A stretch of 64,000 nucleotides of DNA from Alteripontixanthobacter sp. (GCA_039968605.1 JBDVPM010000008.1:186001-250000); one strand, 5' to 3'; counted from the first letter of the stretch, positions 46,272-53,454 are shown. The notes: generated from the sequence alone by a model not told the origin. Translations and numbers: made by a program.

Positions 46272-46679
46272 ATGTCAGCTACACCTTATCGCTTTCCGAT
46301 CCAGATCATGCCCGGTGACATCGATTTCATGGGCCACGTGAACAACGCCCGCTATCTTGGCTGGGTGCAGGATGCCGTGCTGTCGCATTGGCAGAAACTG
46401 GCCCCCGCGGAAGAGGTAGCGAGCAAGGCGTGGGTCGCGCTCAAGCACGAGATTACCTATCGCAAGCCGGCTTTCCTGGAAGACGATGTGATTGCGCAAA
46501 CGGTGCTGGAAAGCTTCAAGGGCGCGCGCGCGTTTTATTCCACGGTCATCAGCCGGGGCGAGGAAGTGCTGGCCGAGGTTAAATCCGCCTGGTGCTGCAT
46601 CGATGCCGAAACCCACCGCCCGGCGCGGATCAACGAGGAAATGCGGCGGTTCTTCTTCCCCGGCGATAGCGAGAGCTGA
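46272..46679 (+). CDS. Hotdog-fold acyl-CoA thioesterase (YbgC/4HBT type)
   Basis: A 135-residue protein with the 4-hydroxybenzoyl-CoA thioesterase signature (GDIDFMGHVNNARYLGWVQD), in which the Asp is the catalytic residue. YbgC-type members hydrolyse short or aromatic acyl-CoA or acyl-ACP substrates. It is divergent from leuC and stands alone. Confidence 0.9.
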   Translation: MSATPYRFPIQIMPGDIDFMGHVNNARYLGWVQDAVLSHWQKLAPAEEVASKAWVALKHEITYRKPAFLEDDVIAQTVLESFKGARAFYSTVISRGEEVLAEVKSAWCCIDAETHRPARINEEMRRFFFPGDSES

Positions 46680-46767
46680 CCACTTTCAACTGGCTGAAAC
46701 GCAGCGGGGCCGGACATTCGGCCTCAGCCAAATATCCGGCCCCATCAGATGCGGTCGAGCCAGAAGC

Positions 46768-47238
46768 TCAATCGTCGTCGCGCTCGTAGCGATCATCGTC
46801 GTCACGCTCACCGCGCCAGCGGCGGTTGTCGTAGCGTGAATTTTGGCGGCGCGTGTTTTCATAGCGGTTATAGCCGCGCTGACTGTCGCGATAGCCCCGA
46901 CCACTGCGGTTGCGATACCCGTTGGAACGGCGCTGCAATTCCCATTCCATGATATTGAGCGAATCGTTCAGCGTGCTGATTTCCCAGTCGTTGAAACCAT
47001 TATAGGAAAATTGGCGGAACTGACGCTCCACGCCCTGCAGGCGATAGGATAACCAAGTTGCGTTGCGATCCGAAACGCGGCCGCTATTTGCCGCACGGTC
47101 GATCTGTCGTTCGAAATTGCGGATTTCATGGCGGATCTGCCTTGGGTCCTCGTAATAATTTGCGCTGGCAGGGGCGGCGATACCCGCAGCCAGAGCGGCA
47201 CCAAGGGCCGGAGCTATAAGTCGTTTCAAAGTGATCAT
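46768..47238 (-). CDS. Secreted Arg/Asp/Tyr-rich protein of unknown function
   Basis: A 156-residue protein with a signal peptide (residues 1-26, ending APASA). The middle (30-100) looks helical and charged (REIRNFERQIDRA-like pattern with Arg/Glu). The last 50 residues are a low-complexity tail of Arg, Asp, Asn, Tyr and Gly, ending in an Asp-rich stretch. I do not recognise a named family. It probably acts in the periplasm or at the surface and may bind polyanions or metals (speculative). Confidence 0.7.
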   Translation of the reverse strand: MITLKRLIAPALGAALAAGIAAPASANYYEDPRQIRHEIRNFERQIDRAANSGRVSDRNATWLSYRLQGVERQFRQFSYNGFNDWEISTLNDSLNIMEWELQRRSNGYRNRSGRGYRDSQRGYNRYENTRRQNSRYDNRRWRGERDDDDRYERDDD

Positions 47239-47409
47239 GGCGCAGTCCTCATATCTGCCTCTTTAATCAGGCGTCATCTGGATGTTCATAAATATAGCTG
47301 CCAACATGAACGAAAACGGTACGGAAAAGTTATCGCCGAGCTATCTGCCCAAATCCCCTATCAGGTCGAACGCTTTGATCCTGCGCTCGTAGCCCCTATA
47401 TCGGCGGCG

Positions 47410-48213
47410 ATGGCCGACACCGCGATTTCCAGAACCCGCCAGGGTAAGGGTATGCAGGCCGCAATCGGGCTGGGGCTGGCTGCCACGATTTTCTCCGCGT
47501 GGCTGGCGATTCACATATTTTCGATGTTCGTCCTCGATATTTCCTGGACGGTGCTGCCGCTGGTCGTGATCCTCGGCGCGCTGCAGTGCTGGCTATCTGT
47601 CGGGCTGTTCATCGTCAGTCACGATGCGATGCATGGGTCGCTGGTGCCGCCGGGCATTTCCGGCGCACGGCGGATCAACGCGGCGGTCGGTGCTATTCTG
47701 CTGTTCCTCTATGCCGGGTTCGGCTGGCGCAGGATGCGCGATGCCCATTTTACCCATCACCGGCTGGCAGGCCATCCAGGCGATCCCGATTTCGACGAGG
47801 CCAATCCGCGCAGCTTCGCGCGCTGGTACTGGACTTTCCTGAAACGGTATTTCGGCGCGGGCTCGATGATTTACGTCTGGACCGTGGTGCTGACTTATTG
47901 GCTGGTGCTGGATGTGCCGGTGCAAAACATCGTACTGCTATACGGTGCGCCGGCGATCATATCCTCCATGCAGCTGTTCTACTTCGGTACCTTCCGCCCG
48001 CACCGACATGAGAGCACGTCTTACGGGATGCCATTCGCCGATCGGCACAATGCGCGCAGCGAACGCTTCGGCGTGCTTGCCAGCCTCGCATCCTGTTTCC
48101 ATTTCGGGTATCATCACGAACATCACCTCCACCCGGAAACGCCGTGGTGGAAGCTGCCCGCCTTGCGCCGCGCAGCACTGAACGAGGAACCGCCAGAGCC
48201 AAGCGTGCCATGA
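47410..48213 (+). CDS. crtW: Beta-carotene ketolase (CrtW-type)
   Basis: A 267-residue fatty-acid-desaturase-like membrane enzyme. The iron-binding His clusters are SHDAMHGS, AHFTHHRLAGHPGDPDFD and GYHHEHHLHPETPWW, with the long hydrophobic helices between. CrtW adds 4-keto groups to carotenoids such as beta-carotene and zeaxanthin. I chose the start at 47410 since no in-frame ATG lies upstream. It overlaps crtZ by four bases, so both are made from one message. Confidence 0.93.
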   Translation: MADTAISRTRQGKGMQAAIGLGLAATIFSAWLAIHIFSMFVLDISWTVLPLVVILGALQCWLSVGLFIVSHDAMHGSLVPPGISGARRINAAVGAILLFLYAGFGWRRMRDAHFTHHRLAGHPGDPDFDEANPRSFARWYWTFLKRYFGAGSMIYVWTVVLTYWLVLDVPVQNIVLLYGAPAIISSMQLFYFGTFRPHRHESTSYGMPFADRHNARSERFGVLASLASCFHFGYHHEHHLHPETPWWKLPALRRAALNEEPPEPSVP

Positions 48214-48719
48214 GTGTCACTGCCATCATCCTGACCGTAACGGGTGCCGTGATCGGCATGGAGCTATTTGCCTGGTGGGCGCATAAATATGTGATGCACG
48301 GGTGGGGCTGGGCATGGCACCGCGACCATCACGAACCGCATGATAATTTGCTCGAGAAAAACGATCTGTTCGCGTTGGTGTTCGGCTCCATCGTGATTGC
48401 GATGTTTACCATCGGCCATTTTATGTCGGAATTCCTCTGGTGGACGGCTCTCGGCATCACGATTTACGGCCTGATCTACACGTTGGTGCATGATGGGCTG
48501 GTCCATCAACGCTATTGGCGCTGGGTGCCCAAGCGCGGCTATGCCAAGCGGCTGGTGCAGGCACACAAGCTTCACCATGCGACAATCGGCAAGCAAGGCG
48601 GTGTCAGCTTCGGCTTCGTTTTCGCCCGCGATCCGGCCAGGTTGAAGGCGGAATTGAAGCGGCAGCGCGAGACGGGCGCGGCAGTGGTGCGCGACAGCGC
48701 CGGTGCGCCGAGCGCCTGA
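48210..48719 (+). CDS. crtZ: Beta-carotene 3-hydroxylase (CrtZ-type)
   Basis: A 169-residue membrane di-iron hydroxylase. The His motifs are HKYVMHGWGWAWHRDHHEP, LVHDGLVHQRYW and HKLHHATIGK, all needed for iron binding. It adds 3-hydroxyl groups to carotenoid rings. Together with crtW, with which it overlaps (ATGA), it could make astaxanthin or related keto-hydroxy carotenoids from beta-carotene. The upstream crt genes are not in the window. Confidence 0.94.
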   Translation: MSVTAIILTVTGAVIGMELFAWWAHKYVMHGWGWAWHRDHHEPHDNLLEKNDLFALVFGSIVIAMFTIGHFMSEFLWWTALGITIYGLIYTLVHDGLVHQRYWRWVPKRGYAKRLVQAHKLHHATIGKQGGVSFGFVFARDPARLKAELKRQRETGAAVVRDSAGAPSA

Positions 48720-48720
48720 C

Positions 48721-49068
48721 CTATTCGTTGCGGGTGGCGATCCAGCTTCCGGCGATTACCAGTATGGCCAGCGAGATCCAGTAATAGGGCGCACCCAGAG
48801 TGTACCACGTAAACACCGCGCCCACCGTCATTGCGCCGATTGCCATGGTCTTGGCACGGCGAGAAATGGCGCGGCGCTCGCGCCAGTCGAGCACTTGCGG
48901 CCCCCAGGTCGGGTGATCGAGTATTTTCTGCTCCCATTCTGGATTGCTGCGAGCGAAGCAGAACACCGCCAGTAGCAGAAACGGAACGGTCGGCATGATC
49001 GGCAGGAACGCGCCGAGCGCACCCAATGCGACCGATATTATCCCGCCTGCAAGGTAAAGCTGGCGCAT
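48721..49068 (-). CDS. YbaN family membrane protein (DUF454)
   Basis: A 115-residue inner-membrane protein with three or four hydrophobic helices. The DUF454 block GALGAFLPIMPTVPFLLLAV followed by FCFARSNPEWEQKILDHPTWG is clear. I start at the ATG at 49068, one base from the sufE stop. The function is unknown. It may be expressed with sufE. Confidence 0.9.
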   Translation of the reverse strand: MRQLYLAGGIISVALGALGAFLPIMPTVPFLLLAVFCFARSNPEWEQKILDHPTWGPQVLDWRERRAISRRAKTMAIGAMTVGAVFTWYTLGAPYYWISLAILVIAGSWIATRNE

Positions 49069-49069
49069 G

Positions 49070-49477
49070 TCACGCTGCGGCGATGCGCGCCGCATGTTCC
49101 TTGACCAGGGCGATCATGTTGGGGACGCCTTGCGTGCGGTTGGAGCTGAGCTGGTTCTTTAAATCGAACGGGTCAAGCGCGGCGACCACGTCCATTTCCG
49201 CCACTTCGCGGGGCGGCTTGTCCTGCACCGCCGCGATCACCAGTGCGACGATACCCTTGGTAATGGCAGCGTTGGAATCGGCCAGGAAATGCAGCCGTCC
49301 AGCGTCTTCGGTGGGGTAAACCCACACGCTGGCCGAACAGCCGCGCACCAGCGTCGCATCGGTTTTCAGCGCATCGGGCATGGAGTCGAGCTCTCGCCCC
49401 AATTCTATCAGCAGGCGATAACGCTCGTCGCCTTCGATGAACTCATATTCTTCCTGGATATCGGATAGGGTACGCAT
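49070..49477 (-). CDS. sufE: SufE family cysteine desulfurase partner
   Basis: A 135-residue protein. The sulfur-accepting Cys is in VRGCSASVWVY, and the ELGRELDSMPDALKTD and LSSNRTQGVPNMI segments are typical of SufE. It takes persulfide sulfur from SufS for iron-sulfur cluster assembly. It follows the psp operon by about 60 bp and may be separate from it. Confidence 0.95.
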   Translation of the reverse strand: MRTLSDIQEEYEFIEGDERYRLLIELGRELDSMPDALKTDATLVRGCSASVWVYPTEDAGRLHFLADSNAAITKGIVALVIAAVQDKPPREVAEMDVVAALDPFDLKNQLSSNRTQGVPNMIALVKEHAARIAAA

Positions 49478-49540
49478 GGTCAGGCAGGTAGTTGCCCGGG
49501 GAATGGATTGTAAGGGGTCAATAGGCTGGGGGCCTCCCGC

Positions 49541-49777
49541 TCACAGATCCACCCCGTTCGCAATCGCTTCCAGCTTCCTGATCCGTTCCTTCAGATCGGC
49601 GATCTCTATCCGCGCGGCACCTGCCGGCGATCCGCGCTCGGTGGGATTGTCGGAGGGATGTTCCAGCTCGCGCCGTTTCAGCGCCAGCCACCCGGCCCAG
49701 GCCCGCAGCAGGGCCGCGACAACCACGCACAGCCCGATCAGGCTGGTGGCGGCGATGATGATGGTTTCCTCGCTCAT
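49541..49777 (-). CDS. PspB-like small membrane/coiled-coil protein, seventh extra copy
   Basis: A 78-residue protein with an N-terminal hydrophobic helix (TIIIAATSLIGLCVVVAALL) and a C-terminal charged helix ending ADLKERIRKLEAIANGVDL. This is the degenerate end member of the R-x-x-x-L-E-R-I-A-T-D pattern shared by all seven extra genes and by PspB. It is the last gene of the psp operon, 31 bp after the previous one. The function is not known. Confidence 0.8.
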   Translation of the reverse strand: MSEETIIIAATSLIGLCVVVAALLRAWAGWLALKRRELEHPSDNPTERGSPAGAARIEIADLKERIRKLEAIANGVDL

Positions 49778-49808
49778 GACAAATTCTCCAACCTGCCTTT
49801 CGTCCCGC

Positions 49809-50078
49809 TCAGTCCTGGTCGCGCAATTGCTCTATTTCCCGCGCGGTGCGGTGCGCAGGGTCGGTGGCGATGCGTTCGAGCACCTTTATACGGTCCTTCA
49901 GCGCAGCGATTTCGCGCTCGGCCTCTACCTCGCGCTCGCTATCGCGCGGCGGCGGGTTGATGGTCTGATTGCCCATCATGTCCTCGGTGATACCGGCGCT
50001 GGCATTATACCGCGCGCGCAGCACGCTGGCGATGGCACCGATCAGCACGATTGCGACCACGGCGGTCCAGAAACTCAT
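49809..50078 (-). CDS. PspB-like small membrane/coiled-coil protein, sixth extra copy
   Basis: An 89-residue protein with one helix (WTAVVAIVLIGAIASVL), a polar linker with GNQTINPPPRD, and a charged helix carrying DRIKVLERIATDPAHRTARE, nearly the same motif as in the 51429-51689 protein. Its start overlaps the stop of the preceding gene (ATGA). It is a member of the repeated PspB-like set. Confidence 0.82.
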   Translation of the reverse strand: MSFWTAVVAIVLIGAIASVLRARYNASAGITEDMMGNQTINPPPRDSEREVEAEREIAALKDRIKVLERIATDPAHRTAREIEQLRDQD

Positions 50079-50389
50079 TGTTGCAACTCCTTTTCGCGCC
50101 CGTCGGTAAGCGCAGCGGACTCGCCGCGCAGGCTTTCGATTTCATCGGCGAGCGAGGCGCTGGCCATGCCGGAGCGGTCGGTGGCCAGCCGTTCCAGTAC
50201 GCGCACCCGCTTTTCCAGCGCGGCGTTCGTTTGCCCGCCCTGACCGGCTTCTGCTTCGGCGATGCGCGCCTGCAGCTCCAGCTTGCGCTGTTCGTGGTCG
50301 ATGCCGCGCTGGTGGATCTTCGAAGCGAAGGAAAACACCAGCGATGCTGCGACAATCACGAAGACGAAGATGATAGCAAGCTCGATCAC
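50075..50389 (-). CDS. PspB-like small membrane/coiled-coil protein, fifth extra copy
   Basis: A 104-residue protein: hydrophobic helix LAIIFVFVIVAASLVFSF, a basic stretch KIHQRGIDHEQRKLELQA, then a coiled-coil helix with KRVRVLERLATDRSGMASAS and EIESLRGE. The gene overlaps neighbours on both sides by four bases. It shares the motif of the other copies. Confidence 0.82.
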   Translation of the reverse strand: MIELAIIFVFVIVAASLVFSFASKIHQRGIDHEQRKLELQARIAEAEAGQGGQTNAALEKRVRVLERLATDRSGMASASLADEIESLRGESAALTDGREKELQQ

Positions 50390-50739
50390 GACGCCCGCTC
50401 CTGTTGCGTGTCGCGCGACAGGTCGGCGATCGTAGCGCCACTATCGGCCTGCAGCTTCCCGATTTCCTGCGACAGGTGGTACCCGCCATCGGTCACGATA
50501 CGTTCGACATTGGCGAGGCGGTCTTTCATCGACCCGATCTCGGCGCGCAATTCGGCGTTTTCCTGCGTCAGCAATTTCACGCGTTCAAGCGCGGCTGGAT
50601 CGTGTTTGGGATGCAGCGCCTTGCCCCAGCTGTTTTCCAGCGGATAGCCGTTCTTGATCCGCATCCAGGTGGTCAGCACCCAGCCGCCCACGCCGGCCAC
50701 GGCGATCAACGCAATCAATTCTCCCGATAGTCCCAGCAT
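50386..50739 (-). CDS. PspB-like small membrane/coiled-coil protein, fourth extra copy
   Basis: A 117-residue protein with helix ELIALIAVAGVGGWVLTTWM followed by RIKNGYPLENSWGK. The latter closely matches the preceding gene's product (RAKHGYDLEDEWGGK), so the two are recent duplicates. The C-terminal helix reads DRLANVERIVTDGGYHLSQE. The ATG shares a base with the preceding gene's stop (TGATG). Confidence 0.84.
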   Translation of the reverse strand: MLGLSGELIALIAVAGVGGWVLTTWMRIKNGYPLENSWGKALHPKHDPAALERVKLLTQENAELRAEIGSMKDRLANVERIVTDGGYHLSQEIGKLQADSGATIADLSRDTQQERAS

Positions 50740-51086
50740 CAGGCTTTCTCCGTCTTGGCGATATTCAGTGGCACGCCGCTATCGGCAGAGGTTCGGTGCG
50801 CGGGCTCGCGCAGCGCCTCGATTTCCTCGTTCAGCCGGTATCCCTTGTCGGTCACGATGCGCTCCAGCGTTTCCATGCGCTTGCCTTGCGCCTCGACCAG
50901 CTCGACCAGCTTGGCGTTTTCCTCGCGCAATTGCGCTGCCTCGTCGGAGGTTTTGGGAGTGGTCTTGCCGCCCCATTCATCCTCCAGGTCATAACCATGC
51001 TTCGCGCGGATCCAGTTGTTCACCAGCCAGCCGGCGGTGCTGATCGCGATGATCGCTATGACGAAAGTAGGGCCTCCCCAGTCCAT
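50739..51086 (-). CDS. PspB-like small membrane/coiled-coil protein, third extra copy
   Basis: A 115-residue protein: helix FVIAIIAISTAGWLVNNWI, juxtamembrane RAKHGYDLEDEWGGK, then a coiled coil (residues about 50-95) with KRMETLERIVTDKGYRLNEE and EIEALREP. It is the closest relative of the 50386-50739 protein. The stop shares a base with the next start, and its own start shares a base with the previous stop, so translation is chained. Confidence 0.84.
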   Translation of the reverse strand: MDWGGPTFVIAIIAISTAGWLVNNWIRAKHGYDLEDEWGGKTTPKTSDEAAQLREENAKLVELVEAQGKRMETLERIVTDKGYRLNEEIEALREPAHRTSADSGVPLNIAKTEKA

Positions 51087-51400
51087 TATGCGCGCTCCTT
51101 GCTTTCCATGTTGATTGGCACCCCGCTGCCGCGATCTTCGACCGTACGCGTGTCGCGAAGCGCCTCGATCTGCGTGGCGACGTCGTAGCCCTTGTCGGTT
51201 ACGATGCGTTCCAGCGTGACGACGCGGTCTTCCAGCCGGGTGATCTGGCTGGCATATTGCGCAGCTTTTTCGGCACTTTGCGATGCGGCCGTTTCAAGCT
51301 GCATTTCCGCGATTTTCTGGCGGTGCTTGGCCCAGATAGCTACAATCGGGATCATCAATGCGATGATCGGGATAAATACGCCGATGACTTCCACGTCCAT
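51086..51400 (-). CDS. PspB-like small membrane/coiled-coil protein, second extra copy
   Basis: A 104-residue protein with hydrophobic helix VFIPIIALMIPIVAIW, a long charged helix with KHRQKIAEMQLETA, and the motif DRVVTLERIVTDKGYDVATQ near residue 65, followed by QIEALRDT. The Gly/Ser-Pro tail SGVPINMESKE is shared with the third copy (SGVPLNIAKTEK). Confidence 0.83.
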   Translation of the reverse strand: MDVEVIGVFIPIIALMIPIVAIWAKHRQKIAEMQLETAASQSAEKAAQYASQITRLEDRVVTLERIVTDKGYDVATQIEALRDTRTVEDRGSGVPINMESKERA

Positions 51401-51428
51401 GATCTTTGGTCCCCTTGATTGCCGCGCT

Positions 51429-51689
51429 TCAGCGCAGCGCCTCTATTTCGTCCGCGGTCCGGCGGGCCGGATCGGTGGCGATGCGTTCGAGCACGGACAG
51501 CCGGTCTTCGAGCAATGCCACCTGATCCTTAAGTTGCGCCTTGTCTTGCGTCAGCCGTTCGACCTGCGGGTCGCTGGCGGCCTTGGCGAGCTTCGCCTTG
51601 TGCCGCAGCCAGCTGTCCCACATGCCCCAAGCCGCGATCGGCCCGGTCATTCCGATGAACAGCATCGCCAGCATCAGTCCCGTTTCCAT
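51429..51689 (-). CDS. PspB-like small membrane/coiled-coil protein, first extra copy
   Basis: An 86-residue protein with helix LMLAMLFIGMTGPIAAWGMW, a basic juxtamembrane stretch and a C-terminal coiled coil with DRLSVLERIATDPARRTADE ending EIEALR. It lies 24 bp after pspC and 28 bp before the next gene. In length and layout it is the most PspB-like of the extra copies. Confidence 0.85.
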   Translation of the reverse strand: METGLMLAMLFIGMTGPIAAWGMWDSWLRHKAKLAKAASDPQVERLTQDKAQLKDQVALLEDRLSVLERIATDPARRTADEIEALR

Positions 51690-51713
51690 ATTCGCCTCCT
51701 CCGTCGACCTTAC

Positions 51714-52091
51714 TCAGCGCAGCCGTTCGATTTCCGCGTTTAGCCGCGGGTTGGCGGTGACGTAGAAGGTTTCCACCTCGGCCAGGCGGCGGTCCACGTC
51801 GCGGAACCGGGCGCGCACTTCGCGGGCCGTGCGGGTGGGCGACTGGCGCACTCGCTGCCAATATTTCTGCTCTTCCGGTTCGACGTAAAGATGTGCTGGC
51901 TTCTTGTTCAGCAGCAGCCCGGCGATGAAATAGACCGGGATCGTCGCGCCGCCAGTCATAAAAGTCAGACCCAGCGTGGCCAGACGGATCCAGGCGGCAT
52001 TCACTCCGGTATAGTCGGCGATGCCGGAGCATACGCCCATCAGCTTGGCATTCTGCTTGTCGCGGTAAAGTGTGGTGCGGGGGCTGTTCAT
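51714..52091 (-). CDS. pspC: Phage shock protein C
   Basis: A 125-residue PspC. The N-terminal PspC domain (LYRDKQNAKLMGVCSGIADY) is followed by a membrane helix pair and a cytoplasmic tail RDVDRRLAEVETFYVTANPR. That tail has the same spacing as the PspB coiled-coil motif and the seven extra copies. PspC with PspB senses inner-membrane damage and releases PspF by binding PspA. The start overlaps the pspB stop by four bases. Confidence 0.94.
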   Translation of the reverse strand: MNSPRTTLYRDKQNAKLMGVCSGIADYTGVNAAWIRLATLGLTFMTGGATIPVYFIAGLLLNKKPAHLYVEPEEQKYWQRVRQSPTRTAREVRARFRDVDRRLAEVETFYVTANPRLNAEIERLR

Positions 52092-52390
52092 CGGGCGGTT
52101 CCTTTCTTTTCGGCAATCAGCTTGTCGAGCTCGCGCAGCGGCTGGTTGTCGACCTCGCTGTCATGCAGAAGGCGGGCTGGTTTGAATTCCGGATTGTCGC
52201 TGCTGACCAGCCGCTCCACCGTGTCCATCCGGTCGTCCAGACGCTTTGCGAGGTGGTACAGCTCGTCGAGCAACTGCTCGTCGTCGCCGGTGATCGAGGC
52301 GGATTGCTTCCACTTGGTAACATAGTGGAGAACCAGCCATGGCAGGCCGATAAAGATGGCCGGGATGATAATGACTTCTTCAGGGAACAT
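52088..52390 (-). CDS. pspB: Phage shock protein B
   Basis: A 100-residue PspB: an N-terminal helix (VIIIPAIFIGLPWLVLHYV) and a cytoplasmic coiled coil with DRMDTVERLVSSDNPEFKPA. E. coli PspB has ERIQALESILDAEHPNW at the same place. It works with PspC. It sits three bases after the pspA stop, in the usual pspA-B-C order. Confidence 0.94.
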   Translation of the reverse strand: MFPEEVIIIPAIFIGLPWLVLHYVTKWKQSASITGDDEQLLDELYHLAKRLDDRMDTVERLVSSDNPEFKPARLLHDSEVDNQPLRELDKLIAEKKGTAR

Positions 52391-52393
52391 GGC

Positions 52394-53092
52394 TCAGTCC
52401 TTGGGCTTTGCGTTTTCGTCTGGCGCGCCCTTGCCAAGCGCGCGTTTCATTTCTTCCAGTTCGCTGTCGATCTTGTCGGCACCTTCCAGCGCGGCGATCT
52501 CGTCGGACAGGCTGGGCTTCTTGTCGCCTTCGATGGCCAACGCATCGGCGCGGCCCTCGGCATAATCGACCCGGCGTTCCAGCTGGTCGAACCGGTCGAG
52601 CGCATCGTCGACCCGCTCATTGGTCATCAGGCTGCGCAGCTTAACGCGATTTTCCGCGCTTTCGAGGCGCGCCGCGATGGCGCTTTGACGGCTGCGAGCT
52701 TCGCGCAGGCGCACCTGCAACTTCTCGATATCGACCTCGTAAGCGCGCAGCGCATCGTCGAGCACCTTGATCTCTTCGGTCAGCTGACCGGCCATATCTG
52801 CGGCGCGTTTCTTTTCGACCAGCGCTGCCCGGGCCAGGTCTTCGCGATCCTTGCTGAGCGCCAGTTGCGCCTTCTCGCCCCAATCGGCCTGCAGTCGGTC
52901 CAGCTTGACCGTATGGCGATGCATTTCCTTCTGATCGGCGATGGTGCGGGCGGCGCTGGCACGCACCTCGACCAGCGTTTCCTCCATTTCCAGAATGATC
53001 ATGCGGATCATCTTCGAAGGGTCGTCGGCCTTGTCCAGAAGATCCGAAAAATTGGCGGCGAAAATATCTCGGGCGCGGTTGAATATGCCCAT
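52394..53092 (-). CDS. pspA: Phage shock protein A
   Basis: A 232-residue coiled-coil PspA/Vipp1-family protein, starting MGIFNRARDIFAANFSDLLD, with GGAG eight bases upstream (53101-53104). The body is long charged helices such as MIRMIILEMEETLVEVRASA. It binds the membrane under stress and otherwise inhibits PspF. The frame stays open for 53 codons upstream to an ATG at 53251, so a longer form is possible. Size and Shine-Dalgarno site favour the short form. Confidence 0.95.
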   Translation of the reverse strand: MGIFNRARDIFAANFSDLLDKADDPSKMIRMIILEMEETLVEVRASAARTIADQKEMHRHTVKLDRLQADWGEKAQLALSKDREDLARAALVEKKRAADMAGQLTEEIKVLDDALRAYEVDIEKLQVRLREARSRQSAIAARLESAENRVKLRSLMTNERVDDALDRFDQLERRVDYAEGRADALAIEGDKKPSLSDEIAALEGADKIDSELEEMKRALGKGAPDENAKPKD

Positions 53093-53251
53093 CAAGGGTT
53101 CTCCGGTGGTGAAAAGGTTGTCGCTGCGCGGTGCGCGCCGCGTGGGGGTAGGGCTCTGGCGCAGTCGCTCGACTTCATTTTCGAAGCGCGACAAGTCTGT
53201 TCCGGGCTCGCCCTCCTTGCGTTCGGGGCGCAAGGGATCGTGCTGCGTCAT
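53093..53251 (-). other. Possible N-terminal extension of PspA (in-frame, 53 codons)
   Basis: The frame from the ATG at 53251 (MTQHDPLRPERKEGEPGTDL) to the pspA start contains no stop and includes FENEVERLRQ, which resembles the EIERLR end of PspC. Its ATG overlaps the stop of the small gene upstream (ATGA), as if coupled. It may give a second, longer PspA isoform, or be non-coding. Confidence 0.4.
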
Positions 53252-53400
53252 GCCAGTTCCACCCTGCCGATTTCGGCCGGTCCGGCGAAGGCCGGCTCGG
53301 CGTGCATCTGCGTGCTGAACGCCACCATCAGCAGCATGGCGGCAACGCTGGCAATGGAAGCCTGGCCGAGTTGGCTGCGAAAGAAATGGCGGTCGAACAT
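53248..53400 (-). CDS. Small membrane peptide, first gene of the psp operon
   Basis: A 50-residue protein (MFDRHFFRSQLGQASIASVA...) with a basic N-terminus, a hydrophobic helix (about residues 14-31) and a polar tail that ends AEIGRVELA. The helix could be a signal peptide or a membrane anchor. It starts about 40 bp after a strong sigma-54 promoter and precedes pspA, so it should be induced first in the stress response. I do not recognise the family. Confidence 0.65.
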   Translation of the reverse strand: MFDRHFFRSQLGQASIASVAAMLLMVAFSTQMHAEPAFAGPAEIGRVELA

Positions 53401-53438
53401 GGTGGTGAAACTCCCTCTCGTGTGGTTGTTCACTACTT

Positions 53439-53454
53439 TGCAACGCGCGTGCCA
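53439..53454 (-). promoter_or_regulatory. Sigma-54 promoter of the psp operon
   Basis: On the minus strand the sequence TGGCACGCGCGTTGCA matches the sigma-54 consensus TGGCACG-N4-TTGC(A/T) exactly, with the -24 GG and -12 GC elements spaced correctly. The small leader gene starts at 53400. The divergent pspF encodes the matching activator. Confidence 0.93.
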
